Shown: piece after piece, positions 16,689-24,335 of the stretch
Position numbering within the stretch: position 1 is the first letter of the stretch
Layout of the letters: each line of letters starts with the position of its first letter
Source of the DNA: Fulverythrobacter ferritrahens
Lineage (GTDB): Bacteria > Pseudomonadota > Alphaproteobacteria > Sphingomonadales > Sphingomonadaceae
DNA: 64,000 bases
Direction: 5' to 3'
Assembly (NCBI RefSeq): GCF_020539485.1
Contig: NZ_JACDXU010000003.1
Span: forward strand, 124,001 to 188,000
The notes under the pieces: model-generated
What the model was told of the DNA's origin: nothing
The model's database searches: none
What the model saw: only the letters and a program-made list of their open reading frames with translations
Position numbers and translations under genes: made by a program

Positions 16689-17537
16689 TCAGCCAAAGGT
16701 CTGTTCGAGGCTACCGGTGGAAGGGCCTGCCAGCTGCCGGTGGACTGCGGCCATCACTCCGGCGAACACCATGGTGAAGCCCGCTCCAATCAGGCCGGAA
16801 AACACGCCGCTGACCAGTTGCAGGGCAGTGCCGCTGCCCATCAGCGCGGTGATGAGGCCCACGACCATGCCGATCACCATCGAAATCACGATGAAGACGA
16901 GTGCCAGCAGCATGTAATAGCCCAGCAGGCGCACGCTGTTGCCCTTGGTCAGCGTCCAGGACCGCTTGAGGATGGCGATGGGGTTCGTCATCTTCTCGAT
17001 CGCGATGACCGGCGAGACGAGCGACATCTTCACCATCACATAGATGAACAGGGGGATTGCCGCGAGAATCATGATCGCCGCGATGGCGCCCAGTCCGGCC
17101 GCTGCCGGAATGCCGATCAGCAGCACCAGGATCAGCGCGACCGTGAAGCCTGCCAGCAATTGCGCGCCGATATAGGGTAGCAGGCCGATCAGCCCGGTCT
17201 TCAGCGCCTCGCCCACAGTGGGCTTGCGATCGTCGCGCAGCAGGGCCAGCAGGGCGATGAAGCCCACGGCCTGCACCAGCGCGGCCACGACCAGCGCCAC
17301 CATCGCGCCAGGCGGCAAGGCGGCCTGCAACTGGCTCTCCAGTTCGGCCAGCACCTGCCCGACATCCTCGGATGGAGCCCTGTTTTGCGGCACCATGGTT
17401 TCGGTAGCCGGCATCAGCAGCGACGAGGCAAGGCTGGGCAGGAAGAAGAAAACCCCGGCCACAATCAGCATCACTTCGCGATTGGCCGAGATCATCGCCG
17501 TGGCATCGCGCCAGGCGCGGCTCATGTCGAAGCGCAT
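16689..17537 (-). CDS. Multi-pass membrane protein (GDPD membrane-domain-like)
   Basis: A 282-residue protein with about six long hydrophobic segments and conserved-looking polar loops. The layout (short cytosolic start [12 protein letters not shown], long Ile/Val/Ala-rich helices, [12 protein letters not shown] loop) resembles proteins annotated as glycerophosphoryl diester phosphodiesterase membrane domain. No catalytic GDPD domain is present, so it is not an enzyme of that class itself. Start at 17537 has AGAGGGG 8 bases upstream. Divergent from lipB. Function is unknown. Confidence 0.7.
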   Translation of the reverse strand: MRFDMSRAWRDATAMISANREVMLIVAGVFFFLPSLASSLLMPATETMVPQNRAPSEDVGQVLAELESQLQAALPPGAMVALVVAALVQAVGFIALLALLRDDRKPTVGEALKTGLIGLLPYIGAQLLAGFTVALILVLLIGIPAAAGLGAIAAIMILAAIPLFIYVMVKMSLVSPVIAIEKMTNPIAILKRSWTLTKGNSVRLLGYYMLLALVFIVISMVIGMVVGLITALMGSGTALQLVSGVFSGLIGAGFTMVFAGVMAAVHRQLAGPSTGSLEQTFG

Positions 17538-17601
17538 TACAATTCCCCTCTTTGCTCCAAGGCTCTTGATAAACCCGCCATCTATCCCCACGCAATCGCG
17601 C

Positions 17602-18279
17602 ATGGCGGATAATTTGCCCAAATCGAGCGAGCGGCCCATCGAATGGCGGATCGGGCAGGGACAGGTTCCCTATCGCGAGGCGCTGGCCGAGCAGGAGCGA
17701 CGCAATGCCGCGATTGCCGCCGACACCGAGGCCGAGCTGATCTGGCTGCTGGAGCATCCGCCGGTCTACACCGCGGGGACCAGCGCCGATGCCTCCGACC
17801 TGATCGACCCGCGCTTCGATGTGGTGGAGACGGGGAGGGGCGGGCGCTACACCTATCACGGGCCGGGCCAGCGCGTGGGCTATGTCCTGCTGGACCTTTC
17901 CCGCCGGGGCAGGGATGTGCGCCGCTTCGTGCATGGGCTGGAAAACTGGGTGATTGCCACACTGGGGGATTTCGGCGTGGAAGCCTGGGCCGTGCCGGAC
18001 CGGGTGGGCATCTGGACCCGCGATATTGACGGTGCCGAAGCGAAGATCGGAGCCATAGGGGTGCGCGTGCGTCGCTGGGTGACGATGCATGGCTTTGCTG
18101 TGAATCTCGATCCGGACCTTACCCATTTCGGCGGGATCGTGCCCTGCGGCATCGCGGATTATGGCGTAACCTCGCTCGCGCGGCTCGGCGTAGCGGTTGC
18201 GCAAGAGGCATGGGATGAGGCATTGCAGCGCCGCGTGGGCGAATTCCTCGCCGCGCTGAGTGAGAGTGAGGCTGCATGA
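17602..18279 (+). CDS. lipB: Octanoyl-[acyl-carrier-protein]:protein N-octanoyltransferase
   Basis: A 225-residue LipB that moves octanoate from ACP to lipoyl domains of 2-oxoacid dehydrogenases and GcvH, the first step of lipoate assembly. The substrate motif [20 protein letters not shown] is intact, as are the catalytic Lys148 ([10 protein letters not shown]) and Cys182 (GIVPCGI). The start MADNLPKSS is chosen because further upstream sequence belongs to the opposite-strand membrane gene. Its stop overlaps the start of a small lipoprotein gene. Confidence 0.95.
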   Translation: MADNLPKSSERPIEWRIGQGQVPYREALAEQERRNAAIAADTEAELIWLLEHPPVYTAGTSADASDLIDPRFDVVETGRGGRYTYHGPGQRVGYVLLDLSRRGRDVRRFVHGLENWVIATLGDFGVEAWAVPDRVGIWTRDIDGAEAKIGAIGVRVRRWVTMHGFAVNLDPDLTHFGGIVPCGIADYGVTSLARLGVAVAQEAWDEALQRRVGEFLAALSESEAA

Positions 18280-18590
18280 GCGCCGCAAATGTTCTTCGCC
18301 CGATTTGGCTGGCCCCCGCCTTGCTGGCAGCCCCCGCGCTGTTGCTGGCCGCCTGCGGTTCGGAAAAGAACAAGGATGATCGCACTGCTTCCGGGCAGGT
18401 GCTGCAAGGCTCCATCAGCGACGAGATGCTGCCGCTCGAAACCGTCACTTCCAAGCCGCCGCTGATCCGAGAAAGCTCCGGCGGCGGCCCCGGCGCCGCT
18501 GCCAGCGAGGAGGCAGGCGAGGATGCGGAGGCGCTGGACGCACAGCAGCCGGTGGTCCCGGCGGCGCCCAGCGAAGCAGTGGCGGAATAA
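18276..18590 (+). CDS. Small putative lipoprotein
   Basis: A 104-residue protein with a signal sequence ending in a lipobox LLAAC, followed by charged and low-complexity sequence (EKNKDD, then Gly/Ala/Glu-rich). Its ATG overlaps the lipB stop (ATGA), so it is coupled to lipB. No known domain is visible and the last half is low in complexity. Function unknown. Confidence 0.65.
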   Translation: MSAANVLRPIWLAPALLAAPALLLAACGSEKNKDDRTASGQVLQGSISDEMLPLETVTSKPPLIRESSGGGPGAAASEEAGEDAEALDAQQPVVPAAPSEAVAE

Positions 18591-18602
18591 TCCCCGAATG
18601 TG

Positions 18603-18624
18603 AGCCCCTGCCTGCGCAGGGCTT
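18603..18624. terminator. Hairpin between convergent genes
   Basis: AGCCCCTGC and GCAGGGCT form an 8-bp stem with one bulge and a short ctgc loop, followed by TT. It lies 12 bp after the lipoprotein stop and 9 bp from the convergent lyase gene, so it may serve both. Confidence 0.45.
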
Positions 18625-18633
18625 CCGGGCGAA

Positions 18634-19545
18634 TTACTCGGCCAGCCCCAGCAAGCGCTTCGCCTGGGCGAGATGGGGTGGCTCGATCATCCGTCCGTTC
18701 AGAGACAGCGCGCCCGCGCCGGGATTGACGGCAAAGGCATTCACGATTGCGTGGGCATGGGCCACTTCCGCTTCGGTGGGGCTGAAGGCGGTATTGATCA
18801 CCGGCACCTGATCGGGATGGATCGCCAGCATCCCGTGGAAGCCGTCCGCGCGGGATGCGGCGGCGATGGAGGCCAGCCCTGCAAGGTCGCGGAAATCGGA
18901 ATGGAGTGTGTCCACTGCCAGCACGCCCGCCGCATGGGCCGTGACGAGGGCTGTGGCGCGCACCATCCGCAGGGCGTCGGTCCATTCGCCCGCTCCGCCA
19001 TGGGCATTGCCAGCCCGCTTGCGTGTGGCGTTGAGCGCGGTTGAAAGATCCTCCGCCCCCCAGGTCAGCCCGGCAAGGCGCGGCAGTTCGGAATTGGCGC
19101 TGGCGGCGGCATAGGCAGGAATGGCCAGTGCGGCGGCGGGCGTTTCGCCCACCAGCGGCATGATCCGCGTGCTGCCGATGGGCAGACCGTGGCGCTGCTC
19201 GCATTCGTAAAGCTCGGCGCTCAGCTGGCGCAGATCGTCAGGGCCGGAACATTTGGGCAGCACAATGCCGCTGGGCGCGCCCGCCATGACGACATCCAGA
19301 TCGCCGCGCCACCAATCGGTCCTCAGCCCATTGATCCGCACCCAATGGGCCTGTTCGGGGCCTTCGGTAATGCGGTGGCGGTGGATTTGCAGCCATTCCG
19401 CCGCCATGCGCCGCGCGGCAGGCTTCGCTTCGGAAGCGACCGCATCTTCCAGATCCACAATTACCACATCGGCCCCGCACAAGGGTGCCTTGGCCAGCTT
19501 GCGCTCGCTATCGCCCGGTACGAACAACCATGATCGTTTGGGCAT
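18634..19545 (-). CDS. HpcH/HpaI-family CoA-ester lyase (CitE/malyl-CoA lyase-like)
   Basis: A 303-residue TIM-barrel protein. The start RSWLFVPGDSERKLAK and VVIVDLEDAV contain the family's signature, with the metal-binding acidic residues of LEDAV. Further conserved sections are VLPKCSGPDDL and PLVGETPAA (glutamate) and GAEDLSTAL. Relatives split citryl-, malyl- or citramalyl-CoA. No citrate lyase alpha or gamma subunit is next to it, so it is a stand-alone CitE-like enzyme whose substrate is not known. It lies 34 bp downstream of nadA. Confidence 0.85.
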   Translation of the reverse strand: MPKRSWLFVPGDSERKLAKAPLCGADVVIVDLEDAVASEAKPAARRMAAEWLQIHRHRITEGPEQAHWVRINGLRTDWWRGDLDVVMAGAPSGIVLPKCSGPDDLRQLSAELYECEQRHGLPIGSTRIMPLVGETPAAALAIPAYAAASANSELPRLAGLTWGAEDLSTALNATRKRAGNAHGGAGEWTDALRMVRATALVTAHAAGVLAVDTLHSDFRDLAGLASIAAASRADGFHGMLAIHPDQVPVINTAFSPTEAEVAHAHAIVNAFAVNPGAGALSLNGRMIEPPHLAQAKRLLGLAE

Positions 19546-19579
19546 GCCGGGGCTCCCGCTTGAGGTCAGGGGTCTGGGG

Positions 19580-20569
19580 TCAGTCCCGCGCCCCGAGATC
19601 GCCCTTGCCCACCGTGCCGCTGGCCATCTCCAGCATCCGGTCGAGGCTGGCCTTGGCCTTCAGGCGCAGGCCTTCCTCGATTTCGATGCGGGGCTCCAAA
19701 TCGCGCAGGGCGACGTAGAGCTTCTCCAGCGTGTTGAGCGCCATGTAGGGGCAGATGTTGCAGTTGCAGTTGCCGTCCGCGCCGGGGGCCCCAATGAAAG
19801 TCTTCTCGGGCAGCGCCTTCTGCATCTGGTGGATGATGTGCGGCTCGGTCGCCACGATAAGCGTATCGCCGGAAAATTCCTGCGCGAATTTGAGGATGCC
19901 GCTGGTGGAGCCGACATAATCGGCATGATCGATGATGGAAGGCGGGCATTCCGGATGCGCGGCAACGGGCGCGCCGGGATGCTGGGCCTTGAGCTTCATC
20001 AGCTCTGTCTCGCTGAACGCCTCGTGCACGATGCACACGCCCGGCCACAGCAGCATTTCGCGGTTGAACTTGCGGCTGAGATAACCGCCAAGGTGCCGGT
20101 CAGGCCCGAAGATGATCTTCTGTTCGGGCGGAATCTGCGCAAGGATCGTCTCGGCGCTGGACGAGGTGACGATAATGTCGCTGAGCGCCTTCACCTCGGT
20201 CGAACAGTTGATGTAGGTCAGCGCGATGTGATCGGGATGCGCCTCGCGGAAGGCCTTGAACTTTTCCGGCGGGCAGGAATCCTCAAGGCTGCAACCGGCA
20301 TCCATGTCGGGCAGCACCACGATCTTTTCAGGGGAAAGGATCTTGGCCGTATCGGCCATGAACTTCACGCCGCAAAAGGCGATCACTTCCGCATCGGTGG
20401 CGGCGGCCTTGCGGCTCAGCTCCAGGCTGTCGCCCACGAAATCGGCGAGATCCTGAATCTCGGGCCGCTGATAATAATGGGCCAGGATCACGGCCTTGCG
20501 TTCCTTGCGCAGGCGGTTGATCTCTTCGATCAGGTCGGTTCCGGCGGGCAGTTTGGTTTCGACGGTCAT
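19580..20569 (-). CDS. nadA: Quinolinate synthase A
   Basis: NadA condenses iminoaspartate with dihydroxyacetone phosphate to quinolinate in NAD synthesis, using an oxygen-sensitive 4Fe-4S cluster. The three cluster cysteines correspond to Cys93 (GCSLED), Cys208 (HPEC) and one in CNCNICPYM (about 268-273). HYYQRPEIQDLADFVGDSL is the N-terminal substrate motif. The 329-residue length matches the family. The start at 20569 follows a GGAGATAG site. nadB and nadC are not in this window. Confidence 0.96.
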   Translation of the reverse strand: MTVETKLPAGTDLIEEINRLRKERKAVILAHYYQRPEIQDLADFVGDSLELSRKAAATDAEVIAFCGVKFMADTAKILSPEKIVVLPDMDAGCSLEDSCPPEKFKAFREAHPDHIALTYINCSTEVKALSDIIVTSSSAETILAQIPPEQKIIFGPDRHLGGYLSRKFNREMLLWPGVCIVHEAFSETELMKLKAQHPGAPVAAHPECPPSIIDHADYVGSTSGILKFAQEFSGDTLIVATEPHIIHQMQKALPEKTFIGAPGADGNCNCNICPYMALNTLEKLYVALRDLEPRIEIEEGLRLKAKASLDRMLEMASGTVGKGDLGARD

Positions 20570-20609
20570 GCTATCTCCTGCGGCCGATATAGCGAGGTGA
20601 GAGAGGATT

Positions 20610-21491
20610 TCACGCGCTGATTGCCCAGATATCGTCATTGCGGGCCACGCGGCCCTGGCGTTCCAGTTCCAGCAGATGGGCCAGCACCGATTGCCCGGCG
20701 GCGGTCCACAGCCTTTCATCCACGCCCTTGTACATGCGCGGGACCAGATCGGTGACGCGCTGCGGGGCCTCGCCCAGCAGCTTCACGATCTGCCGTTCGC
20801 GCTGGCGGCGATGGCCGATCATGCCGCGCACCAGCTGGCGCGGCCTCTCCACCGCCGGGCCATGGGCTGGGTAATAGATGCGATCCTGCCGTGCGTAGAG
20901 CTTTTCCAGGCTGGCCATGTAATCGGCCATGTCGCCATCGGGCGGCACCACTACGCTGGTGGACCAGCCCATCACATGATCGCCGGTGAACAGTGCGCCG
21001 CCTTCCTCCAGCGCGTAGCACAAATGATTGGAGGTATGGCCGGGCGTGGCGACGGCGGTGAGTGTCCAATCGGGGCCGGAAACCTGCTCTCCATCCGTCA
21101 ACACTCGGTGCGGGGCATAGGCACGGTCGAACGGGGCATCCACGCGCGGCTCCCCGCTTTCGATCACCAGCGGCGCGCAACCGACTATCTCTGCCCCGGT
21201 CCGCGCGGCGAGCGGCGCGGCGCCGGGCGAATGATCGCGGTGAGTGTGCGTGCATAGAATGGCCGAGACCTTTGCACCGCCAATCGCGCGTTCCAGCGCG
21301 GCGAGATGGTCCGCATTGTCCGGCCCCGGATCGATCACTGCCAGAGTGCCTTGCGCGCCCACCAGATAGGTCTGCGTGCCGGTATAGGTATAGGGCGAGC
21401 CATTGGGCGCAAGCACACGGCGCACGAGAGGTTCGATCTGTTCGGCATCGCCGGTTGGCCAGGGTTGCGGGGGCAGGGGCATGGGCCGCAT
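20610..21491 (-). CDS. MBL-fold metallo-hydrolase (LACTB2-like)
   Basis: A 293-residue metallo-beta-lactamase-fold hydrolase. The dinuclear zinc motif HTHRDHSPGA is intact, with the further ligands in TPGHTSNH and TGDHVMG and the last histidine in PAHGP. The C-terminal 70 residues form a winged-helix-like domain (VTDLVPRMYKGVDERLW...AHLLELERQGRV) as in LACTB2 relatives. The start at 21491 is preferred because a further in-frame ATG at 21518 would overlap the glpK start in the opposite direction. Natural substrate is unknown. Confidence 0.83.
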   Translation of the reverse strand: MRPMPLPPQPWPTGDAEQIEPLVRRVLAPNGSPYTYTGTQTYLVGAQGTLAVIDPGPDNADHLAALERAIGGAKVSAILCTHTHRDHSPGAAPLAARTGAEIVGCAPLVIESGEPRVDAPFDRAYAPHRVLTDGEQVSGPDWTLTAVATPGHTSNHLCYALEEGGALFTGDHVMGWSTSVVVPPDGDMADYMASLEKLYARQDRIYYPAHGPAVERPRQLVRGMIGHRRQRERQIVKLLGEAPQRVTDLVPRMYKGVDERLWTAAGQSVLAHLLELERQGRVARNDDIWAISA

Positions 21492-21516
21492 ATGGGGCAG
21501 GCGAGAGAGGATTGCC

Positions 21517-23004
21517 ATGACCGAACGCTTCATCCTGGTGCTGGACGAGGGGACGACTTCCACTCGCGCCATGCTGTTCGCGCCCGATGGTGCCATCCAT
21601 GGCACGGCGCAGCGCGAGTTGACGCAGCATTATCCCGCGCCGGGCAGGGTGGAGCACGATCCCGCCGAGATATGGGAGCACACGCTGATCTGCGGGCGAG
21701 AGATGGTGGAGCGGGCGGGCGGGGCTGACCGGATCGCGGCCATCGGCATCACCAACCAGCGTGAAACGGTGGTCGCGTGGGATCGCGTTTCGGGTGAGCC
21801 GCTGGCTCGCGCGGTCGTCTGGCAGGATCGGCGCACGGCTGAGGCTTGCGCCGCCCTGCGCGCGGTGGGGCACGAGCCTTTCGTGCAGGAGGCGACCGGG
21901 CTGCTGCTCGATCCGTATTTTTCCGCCACCAAGATGCGCTGGCTGCTGGAGCATGAACCGGCCGTGGCCGAAGCGGCGCGGGCCGGGCGGCTGGCGCTGG
22001 GGACGGTGGAAAGCTGGCTGGTATTCAGGCTGACCGGCGGCGCCCATGTCACCGATGCCACCAATGCCAGCCGCACCTTGCTGCTGCCGCTGGCAGGCGC
22101 TGGCTGGGATGCGGGGCTGTGCGACCTGTTCGGCGTGCCCATCACCGCGCTGGGCGAAGTGGTAGGCAATGCAGGCGAAGTTGGCTGGACGCTGCCCGAA
22201 TGGTTCGGCGCCCCGATCCCTATCGCGGGTATGGCGGGTGATCAGCAATCCGCCACGATCGGGCAGGGCTGCCTTGCGCCGGGCGATACCAAGGCAACTT
22301 ATGGCACGGGGGCCTTCGTCCTTTCCAATACCGGCCGAACTTTGCCGCGTTCGGACCATCGCCTGCTTGGCACGGTGCTGTATCAACTGGGGGATGAGCG
22401 GACCTATGCCGTGGAGGGTTCCGTCTTCGTGGCGGGGAGCCTCGTCAAATGGCTGCGTGACCGGCTGGGGCTGATTTCCAGCGCAGATGAAACCGAGGCC
22501 CTGGCACGCGAAGTGGACCATAGCGGCGGGGTGGTGATCGTGCCTGCCCATACCGGCCTTGGCGCGCCCTGGTGGGAGCCGGAGGCGAGGGGCATCATCA
22601 CCGGCCTCAGCTTCGCCAGCGGCAAGGCGGAAATCGCCCGCGCCGCGCTGGAGGCGATGGCGCACCAGACGCATGACCTGGCCAGGGCCTTTGCCGCCGA
22701 TGGCGCGCCCTGGCAGTCGCTGCGGATTGACGGTGGGATGAGCGTCAATGACTGGATGGCGCAGGACGTTGCCGATTTGCTGGGCATTGCGGTGGAACGG
22801 CCGGAAATGGTGGAAACCACCGCACTGGGCGCGGCGATGCTGGCGGGCGTGGGCGCGGGGTTGTTCGGATCGCTGGACGATGCCGCCGCAGCCATGCGCG
22901 GCGGTTCTGTACGCTTCGATCCCGTGATGCTGCAGGATGTGCGGGCCGAAAGGCTGGAGCGCTGGCGCCGGGCACTGGCGGCAGTGCGGGCCAGTTCGGT
23001 TTAG
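21517..23004 (+). CDS. glpK: Glycerol kinase
   Basis: GlpK phosphorylates glycerol to sn-glycerol 3-phosphate in the cytoplasm. The 495-residue product has the FGGY-family phosphate motif DEGTTSTRAM at the start, the glycerol-binding NQRETVVAWD, and GMAGDQQSATIGQGC and FGTGAF-like (KATYGTGAFVL) motifs of the ATP site. The start at 21517 has GAGAGG 8 bases upstream. No glpF, glpD or glpR is present in the window, so uptake and oxidation of glycerol must be encoded elsewhere. Confidence 0.96.
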   Translation: MTERFILVLDEGTTSTRAMLFAPDGAIHGTAQRELTQHYPAPGRVEHDPAEIWEHTLICGREMVERAGGADRIAAIGITNQRETVVAWDRVSGEPLARAVVWQDRRTAEACAALRAVGHEPFVQEATGLLLDPYFSATKMRWLLEHEPAVAEAARAGRLALGTVESWLVFRLTGGAHVTDATNASRTLLLPLAGAGWDAGLCDLFGVPITALGEVVGNAGEVGWTLPEWFGAPIPIAGMAGDQQSATIGQGCLAPGDTKATYGTGAFVLSNTGRTLPRSDHRLLGTVLYQLGDERTYAVEGSVFVAGSLVKWLRDRLGLISSADETEALAREVDHSGGVVIVPAHTGLGAPWWEPEARGIITGLSFASGKAEIARAALEAMAHQTHDLARAFAADGAPWQSLRIDGGMSVNDWMAQDVADLLGIAVERPEMVETTALGAAMLAGVGAGLFGSLDDAAAAMRGGSVRFDPVMLQDVRAERLERWRRALAAVRASSV

Positions 23005-23040
23005 GCGTTCATGAGTTCACGCAAAGGGGGGATAGGGGGC

Positions 23041-23508
23041 TTAAATCGCCTTCAGGCGCTGGCCGATCCGTTCTCGCAGGCGGTCCACCGCGCGGGGTTG
23101 CATGCGGAAATTGTCCTGCCATGCGGCGTCGAGCCGTTCGATCCGGGCATAGAGCCGCTCGGTCGTGGTGACGATGCTCCGCAGTTCGGGACTGAGCAGC
23201 GCCGTCTGCGCCGGGTCGGACCGCGATGCGCGGCTGGGCAGGCGCCCGTGGCGGCGCAATTGCAGCTGAGTGATTTCGCCCGCGAAGAAGGCGCGCTGGT
23301 TCAGCAGCCAGGCAATGATGTGCATCATCCGGGTGGTGGTGCGCAAAGCCTCGCAGGACAGGGCAACACGGGCGATATCCTCGTCCTGGCTCGCATCTTC
23401 CAGTCGCCCTGACAGATCGAAGCTGCCGCGCACGTCATCGGCAAGGGTCAGCGCCTCGTTATAGAGGGCTTCGACGATGTGCGGGTTGATGTCGGTCGGG
23501 CCAGTCAT
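23041..23508 (-). CDS. DUF1465 family protein (RcdA-like)
   Basis: A 155-residue all-helical protein matching the DUF1465 family; the best-known member is Caulobacter RcdA, an adaptor that helps ClpXP degrade CtrA. Typical features seen are YNEALTLADDVR, EALRTTTRMMHIIAWLLNQRAFF and TTTERLYARIERLD. The start MTGPTDINPH at 23508 is preferred to a TTG-extended form. Assignment to the adaptor function is by family only; in sphingomonads the CtrA link has not been shown here. Confidence 0.75.
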   Translation of the reverse strand: MTGPTDINPHIVEALYNEALTLADDVRGSFDLSGRLEDASQDEDIARVALSCEALRTTTRMMHIIAWLLNQRAFFAGEITQLQLRRHGRLPSRASRSDPAQTALLSPELRSIVTTTERLYARIERLDAAWQDNFRMQPRAVDRLRERIGQRLKAI

Positions 23509-23676
23509 AGACGGAAGATTCACTATTATCGAGCGGAAGGCACGGCCAGAGACTCCACGCACTTATCCCGAGCCAATTTGGGACTGTGCCGGCGTGGAAC
23601 GGTTTTGCGCGGGTTTCGAGGGTGGAGCGTCCGGAGGAAGGAAATTCGTGTCCGGGTGCTGCCTGGACGAACGAGA

Positions 23677-23874
23677 TTACGCGATGATGTCGGGAGTGAG
23701 ATAATCCTCGAATATCGCGATCTGGTCCTTCAGCATCAATTTGCGTTTCTTGAGGCGGGCGATCTGGAGCTGATCGGGCGAGCCCAACGCGCTCAGCGCA
23801 TCGATCGCGGCGTCCAGATCCCTGTGTTCGATGCGAAGCGCGGCCAGCCTTTTGCGCATCTCCTCTTCGGTCAC
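23677..23874 (-). CDS. YdcH-family (DUF465) small protein, copy 1
   Basis: A 65-residue mostly helical protein (MTEEEMRKRLAALRIEH, then LKKRKLMLKDQIAIFED). The pattern of two amphipathic helices ending in LKKxKLxLKDxI matches YdcH/DUF465 proteins, whose role is unknown. A second YdcH gene starts 211 bp away in the opposite direction, so the two are divergent. Confidence 0.75.
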   Translation of the reverse strand: MTEEEMRKRLAALRIEHRDLDAAIDALSALGSPDQLQIARLKKRKLMLKDQIAIFEDYLTPDIIA

Positions 23875-24085
23875 TTACCCAACGCTCCTACGGCCACGGC
23901 CCGTCGCCTGTATGCTCACGGCCCATCCCTTCCAACGGCTCTTGCGTCGAACGGATGCGACAGCCGTTTGCCGACTTAGTTGTATTATGGTTTGATGACA
24001 ATCGCGCGGCTCGGCCACGCAGGCGAGTCGCCTTTACCCGGGGCCCTTTTGGGGTACCGGCAATTAAAGAAGGAGGACGCCCCCT

Positions 24086-24241
24086 ATGGAAACATCTCAC
24101 CTTGCTGCCCTGCAGAATAAGCACGAAGGGCTGGAGCGCCGTATCCGGGACGAGATGAACCGGCCTTCCCCCGATGAGGTGATCCTGCAAAGCCTCAAGA
24201 AGCAGAAGCTGCGCATCAAGGAAGAAATCGCGCATATCTAG
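24086..24241 (+). CDS. YdcH-family (DUF465) small protein, copy 2
   Basis: A 51-residue gene that is short enough to be missed by many callers. It begins METSHLAALQNKHEGLERRI and ends LKKQKLRIKEEIAHI, with the same terminal LKKxKLxxKEEI motif as the divergent copy. A strong AAGGAGGA site lies about 10 bases before the ATG at 24086. It precedes ptsP by 94 bp and may share its promoter. Function of the family is unknown. Confidence 0.8.
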   Translation: METSHLAALQNKHEGLERRIRDEMNRPSPDEVILQSLKKQKLRIKEEIAHI

Positions 24242-24335
24242 CCTCGCGGGGCTGCCACTGGGACGGGCGGACCGGATTGCACGTAATCGAAGCGAAATAT
24301 TTCCTTTGAAGGGCAATCTGCGTTAGGCGTCGCAC

